The notes beneath the pieces are model-generated. The model was not told the origin of the DNA. It did not search any database and worked only from the letters and a program-made list of their open reading frames with translations. Of a stretch of DNA of 8,062 bases, positions 5,474 through 8,062 are shown piece by piece. How positions within the stretch are numbered: the stretch's first letter is position 1; every line of letters starts with the position of its first letter. The DNA is taken from NCBI GenBank assembly GCA_022867105.1, contig JALHVH010000181.1, positions 1-8,062 on the forward strand. The letters are read 5' to 3'. Made by a program: the position numbers and the translations under genes. Source of the DNA: Candidatus Aminicenantota bacterium. Its GTDB lineage: Bacteria; Acidobacteriota; Aminicenantia; Aminicenantales; Saccharicenantaceae.

Positions 5474-6574
5474 ATGGCGGAAGACCGGCGCATTCCCTGG
5501 ATCGCCCTCAACAGCTGTGTCTGCGAGTGTCCCAGGGCCGCGCGGATCGTCCTCCGGGCCTTTCCGTCGGTGGAGGAGGTCTTCGGGGCGGGCAAGGAGC
5601 GGCTCACGGCACTCGGCGTCCGAGAGGACGTCGCCGGGAAGATCGCCGCGAAGGGAGCGCTCGACGAGGCGAAAATAGAGCTTGAGAAGATCGAGAGAAA
5701 GGCGTATACTCTTATGACTTTTGAGGACGGCGATTATCCCGCCCTCCTGAGAGAAATTTTCGATCCTCCGCTCGTTCTGTATGTCGTGGGGCGGACGGAG
5801 GCGTTGAAGGCGCCTGCGGTCTCCATCGTCGGCGCGAGGCAACCCACGCCGTACGGCCGGGCGGTGGCCGGGAAACTGGCAGGCGACCTGGCGTCCCGGG
5901 GGGTCGTCATCGTGAGCGGGCTCGCCCGCGGCGTCGACGCCTGCGCCCACTGGGGCGCGGTGAAGGAAGGACAAACGGTGGCGGTGATGGGTTCGGGATT
6001 GGATGTCGTTTACCCGGACGAGAACCGGGAACTGGCCGGCAAGGTCCGGGAGCGAGGTGTGTTGGTCACCGAATATCCGCTTGACGCGCCGCCGCTCGGC
6101 TATCACTTTCCGCTGCGAAACCGCATCATCAGCGGGCTGGGCCTGGGGCTGGTGGTCGTCGAGGCGACCCGGCGCAGCGGGTCGCTCATCACGGCGCGGC
6201 TGGCCCTCGACGAGAACCGGGAGGTCATGGCCGTCCCGGGGAACGTCACCTCGGACTTGAGCCGGGGGACGAACTGGCTGATCCAGACGGGGGCGCGGCT
6301 CGTCGAAGGATGGGAGGACGTAGCCGAGGGCCTGCCCTCGCCGCTCCGCGAGGACCTGCTCTCCCGCAAGGCGGAGGCGAAGGAAAGGCCTCCGCTCTCG
6401 GAAGCGGAGGAGAAGGTCCTCAAGACGCTTCCCGTCGATGCCCAGGTCCACATCGACGAGATCGTGGAGGGGACCGACCTCTCGGTCTCGGAGCTCCTCG
6501 GGGTCCTGTTGGGCCTGGAGCTCGAGGGACTGGTCGTTCAGAACCCGGGCAAGAATTTTCAGAGGAGAATGTGA
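5474..6574 (+). CDS. dprA: DNA processing protein DprA (Smf)
   Basis: A 366-residue protein of full family length. DprA binds single-stranded DNA entering the cell and loads RecA on it during natural transformation; it is also kept in many species not known to be competent. The N-terminal SAM/helix-hairpin-helix-like part covers about 5-75. The Rossmann-type core has SIVGARQPTPYG (from 117), SGLARGVDACAHWGA (from 148), VMGSGLDVVYPDEN, FPLRNRIISGLG (from 212), EATRRSGSLITARLAL and VMAVPGNV, all family hallmarks. The tail (about 300-366) is a winged-helix DML1-like domain (SEAEEKVLKTLPVDAQVHIDEI shortened here to its start SEAEEKVLK). It follows usp by 10 bases, and its TGA ends one base before the topA GTG. 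The dprA-topA order is conserved in many bacteria. Nothing looks broken. Confidence 0.95.
   Translation: MAEDRRIPWIALNSCVCECPRAARIVLRAFPSVEEVFGAGKERLTALGVREDVAGKIAAKGALDEAKIELEKIERKAYTLMTFEDGDYPALLREIFDPPLVLYVVGRTEALKAPAVSIVGARQPTPYGRAVAGKLAGDLASRGVVIVSGLARGVDACAHWGAVKEGQTVAVMGSGLDVVYPDENRELAGKVRERGVLVTEYPLDAPPLGYHFPLRNRIISGLGLGLVVVEATRRSGSLITARLALDENREVMAVPGNVTSDLSRGTNWLIQTGARLVEGWEDVAEGLPSPLREDLLSRKAEAKERPPLSEAEEKVLKTLPVDAQVHIDEIVEGTDLSVSELLGVLLGLELEGLVVQNPGKNFQRRM
6561..6567 (+). promoter_or_regulatory. Ribosome binding site of topA inside the dprA end
   Basis: AGAGGAG lies 7 bases before the GTG at 6575, inside the last codons of dprA. It supports the GTG as the true start and suggests coupled translation. 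Confidence 0.65.
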
Positions 6575-8062
6575 GTGGCAAGATCGGCACGATCGTTGGT
6601 CATCGTGGAGTCGCCGGCGAAGGCGAAGACCGTCAATCATTACCTGGGTCCGGGCTACTTGGTCAAAGCGTCCATGGGACACGTCTGCGATCTTCCCAAG
6701 AGCAAGCTCGGCGTCGACGTGGAGCATGACTTCGCGCCCACCTACCAGGTCATCCCCGAAAAGAAGAAGGTCGTGGCCGAGCTGAAGAAGCTGGCCAAGG
6801 AGAGCGCCTCGGTCATCCTGGCCACCGACCCGGACCGGGAGGGCGAGGCCATCGCCTGGCACCTGAGCCGGCTCATCGGGGAGGAGAATCCCAAGATCTT
6901 CCGGGCGGTCTTTCACGAGATCACCGAGGCGGGGGTCAAGAAGGCGTTCGAACGCCTCGGCGGGCTGGACCAGCCCAAGATCGAAGCCCAGCAGACGCGG
7001 CGGATCCTGGACCGGCTTGTCGGCTACCTCATCAGCCCGCTTCTCTGGAAGAAGATCGGCCGCGGCCTGAGCGCGGGCCGCGTCCAGTCCGTCACCCTGA
7101 GGCTCATCTGCGATCGCGAGAAGGAGATCCTGGCCTTCGTTCCCGAGGAATTCTGGAACATCACGGCCCGGCTCGCGGCCTCCAACCCGCCTGAGTTCAA
7201 GGCCGCCCTGGCCAAGATCGACGGCAGGAAGGCCAAGGTCGAGAACAAGGAACAGGCCGACGCGATCCTGGCGGATTGCCGCCGGTCGCCGTTCGTCCTG
7301 GAAAAGATCAAGATCGAGGAGAAGAGGAAGAGCCCGGCCCCGCCCTACATCACGAGCACCCTCCAGCAAGACGGATTTCGCCTCCTCCATTTCCCCGTCA
7401 AGAAGACGATGTTCGTCGCCCAGAAGCTCTATGAGGGGCTGGAGATCGGAGAGCTGGGACAGACGGGGCTCATCACCTACATGAGGACGGATTCATTCCG
7501 CGTCTCGGAAGAGGCGCGCGGCGCCGCCAGGGCCTATATCGAGAGGACGTTTTCGCCGGCCTACGTCCCGGCCAAACCGAACTTTTTCAAGAGCAAGAGG
7601 AAGACCCAGGACGCCCATGAAGCCATCCGGCCTGCCCATATGGACCTGCCTCCCGAGCGCGTCAAACAACACCTAAAAAAGGAGGAGTATGACCTTTACC
7701 GCCTCATCTGGAACAGGTTCCTCGCTTCGCAGATGGCCCAGGCCGTCGTCGAGCAGACGGACTTCGACGTCCGCGCCTCGAAGGTCCTCTTCAAGGCCAA
7801 AGGCGAGGTCATCAAGTTCGACGGCTTTCTGGCGGTCTTCCCGAACGGGAACGAGGACGGGGACATCCTGCCCAAGGCCTTCGAGGGCGAAGTCCTGACC
7901 CTCGTCGGCGGCGAGGCCGGACTGGAGGGCAAGCAGAGCTTCACCCAGCCGCCGTCCCGCTACACGGAAGGCACATTGGTCAAAGAACTCGAGGCCAAGG
8001 GCATCGGCCGGCCGAGCACCTACGCGCCCATCATCGCGACACTCCAGGAAAGGGTCTATGTC
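6575..8062 (+). CDS. topA: DNA topoisomerase I (type IA), N-terminal 496 residues
   Basis: The frame is open from the GTG to the window's end; the C-terminal part, including any zinc-ribbon domains, is outside. The enzyme relaxes negative supercoils by single-strand passage. The Toprim domain shows VIVESPAKAKT with Glu12, GHVCDLP, and ATDPDREGEAIAWH with the metal-binding Asp85, Asp87 and Glu89. VFHEIT and LSAGRVQSV follow. The active-site tyrosine is Tyr302 in GLITYMRTDS, with the conserved Arg304. HEAIRP begins at 348, and EGTLVKELEAKGIGRPSTYA lies near the visible end. All catalytic landmarks are intact. It abuts dprA with no spacer and has a ribosome site within it, so expression is probably coupled. 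GTG rather than ATG as start may tune the level down; this is inference. Confidence 0.97.
   Translation, partial: MARSARSLVIVESPAKAKTVNHYLGPGYLVKASMGHVCDLPKSKLGVDVEHDFAPTYQVIPEKKKVVAELKKLAKESASVILATDPDREGEAIAWHLSRLIGEENPKIFRAVFHEITEAGVKKAFERLGGLDQPKIEAQQTRRILDRLVGYLISPLLWKKIGRGLSAGRVQSVTLRLICDREKEILAFVPEEFWNITARLAASNPPEFKAALAKIDGRKAKVENKEQADAILADCRRSPFVLEKIKIEEKRKSPAPPYITSTLQQDGFRLLHFPVKKTMFVAQKLYEGLEIGELGQTGLITYMRTDSFRVSEEARGAARAYIERTFSPAYVPAKPNFFKSKRKTQDAHEAIRPAHMDLPPERVKQHLKKEEYDLYRLIWNRFLASQMAQAVVEQTDFDVRASKVLFKAKGEVIKFDGFLAVFPNGNEDGDILPKAFEGEVLTLVGGEAGLEGKQSFTQPPSRYTEGTLVKELEAKGIGRPSTYAPIIATLQERVYV

Noticed and set aside
5405..7390. Very long open frame (661 codons) on the - strand opposite dprA and topA
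   Set aside because: It lies antisense to two well-conserved genes, its product is rich in Arg, Asp, Leu and Gly with no motif, and long antisense frames are expected opposite GC-rich codons.

Overview
The window is GC-rich bacterial chromosome with tightly packed genes, almost all reading on the + strand. It carries seven protein genes, two of them cut by the window edges, plus two intergenic stretches of about 330 bases that hold palindromes and a gene remnant. The mix of an envelope-sugar kinase, a beta-barrel protein with a signal peptide and a terminal phenylalanine, and GC-rich third codon positions points to a Gram-negative-type organism with an outer membrane. The style (an N-terminal SH3 domain on a barrel, a DUF1573 protein, a usp gene near dprA-topA) reminds me of Candidatus Aminicenantes/Acidobacteriota or a deltaproteobacterial relative. 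That placement is an impression, not a proof.

Region 1 (2-3649) looks like one transcription unit for the cell envelope. It contains the end of a Kdo/WaaP-type lipopolysaccharide kinase, a TIM-barrel glycoside-hydrolase-like protein, a class I SAM-dependent methyltransferase, and a secreted SH3b plus beta-barrel outer-membrane protein. The genes are 1 base apart or overlap by 20 bases. The hydrolase-like protein keeps the catalytic nucleophile glutamate but has His-Ala where the acid/base Asn-Glu is expected, so it may be an altered or non-hydrolytic enzyme.

Region 2 (3650-5103) is looser. It contains a 333-base spacer with a C-block/G-block palindrome, a single exported DUF1573 protein, and a 338-base spacer. 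The second spacer holds a 16-base inverted repeat, a 3' gene remnant that still has coding-like composition, a strong hairpin that is either a terminator or a REP-type element, and a possible extended -10 promoter.

Region 3 (5104-8062) begins with a short, internally deleted universal stress protein whose ATP-binding glycines are replaced. The widespread pair dprA-topA follows: DprA loads RecA on incoming single-stranded DNA, and topoisomerase I relaxes negative supercoils. The three genes are 10 bases apart and 0 bases apart, so usp, dprA and topA are probably co-transcribed from the promoter near 5073. topA runs off the right edge.

I found no CRISPR array, tRNA, rRNA, transposase gene or obvious defence system. 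The best leads are the modified hydrolase in its small envelope locus, the degenerate stress protein, and the remnant/palindrome cluster between 4795 and 5064.
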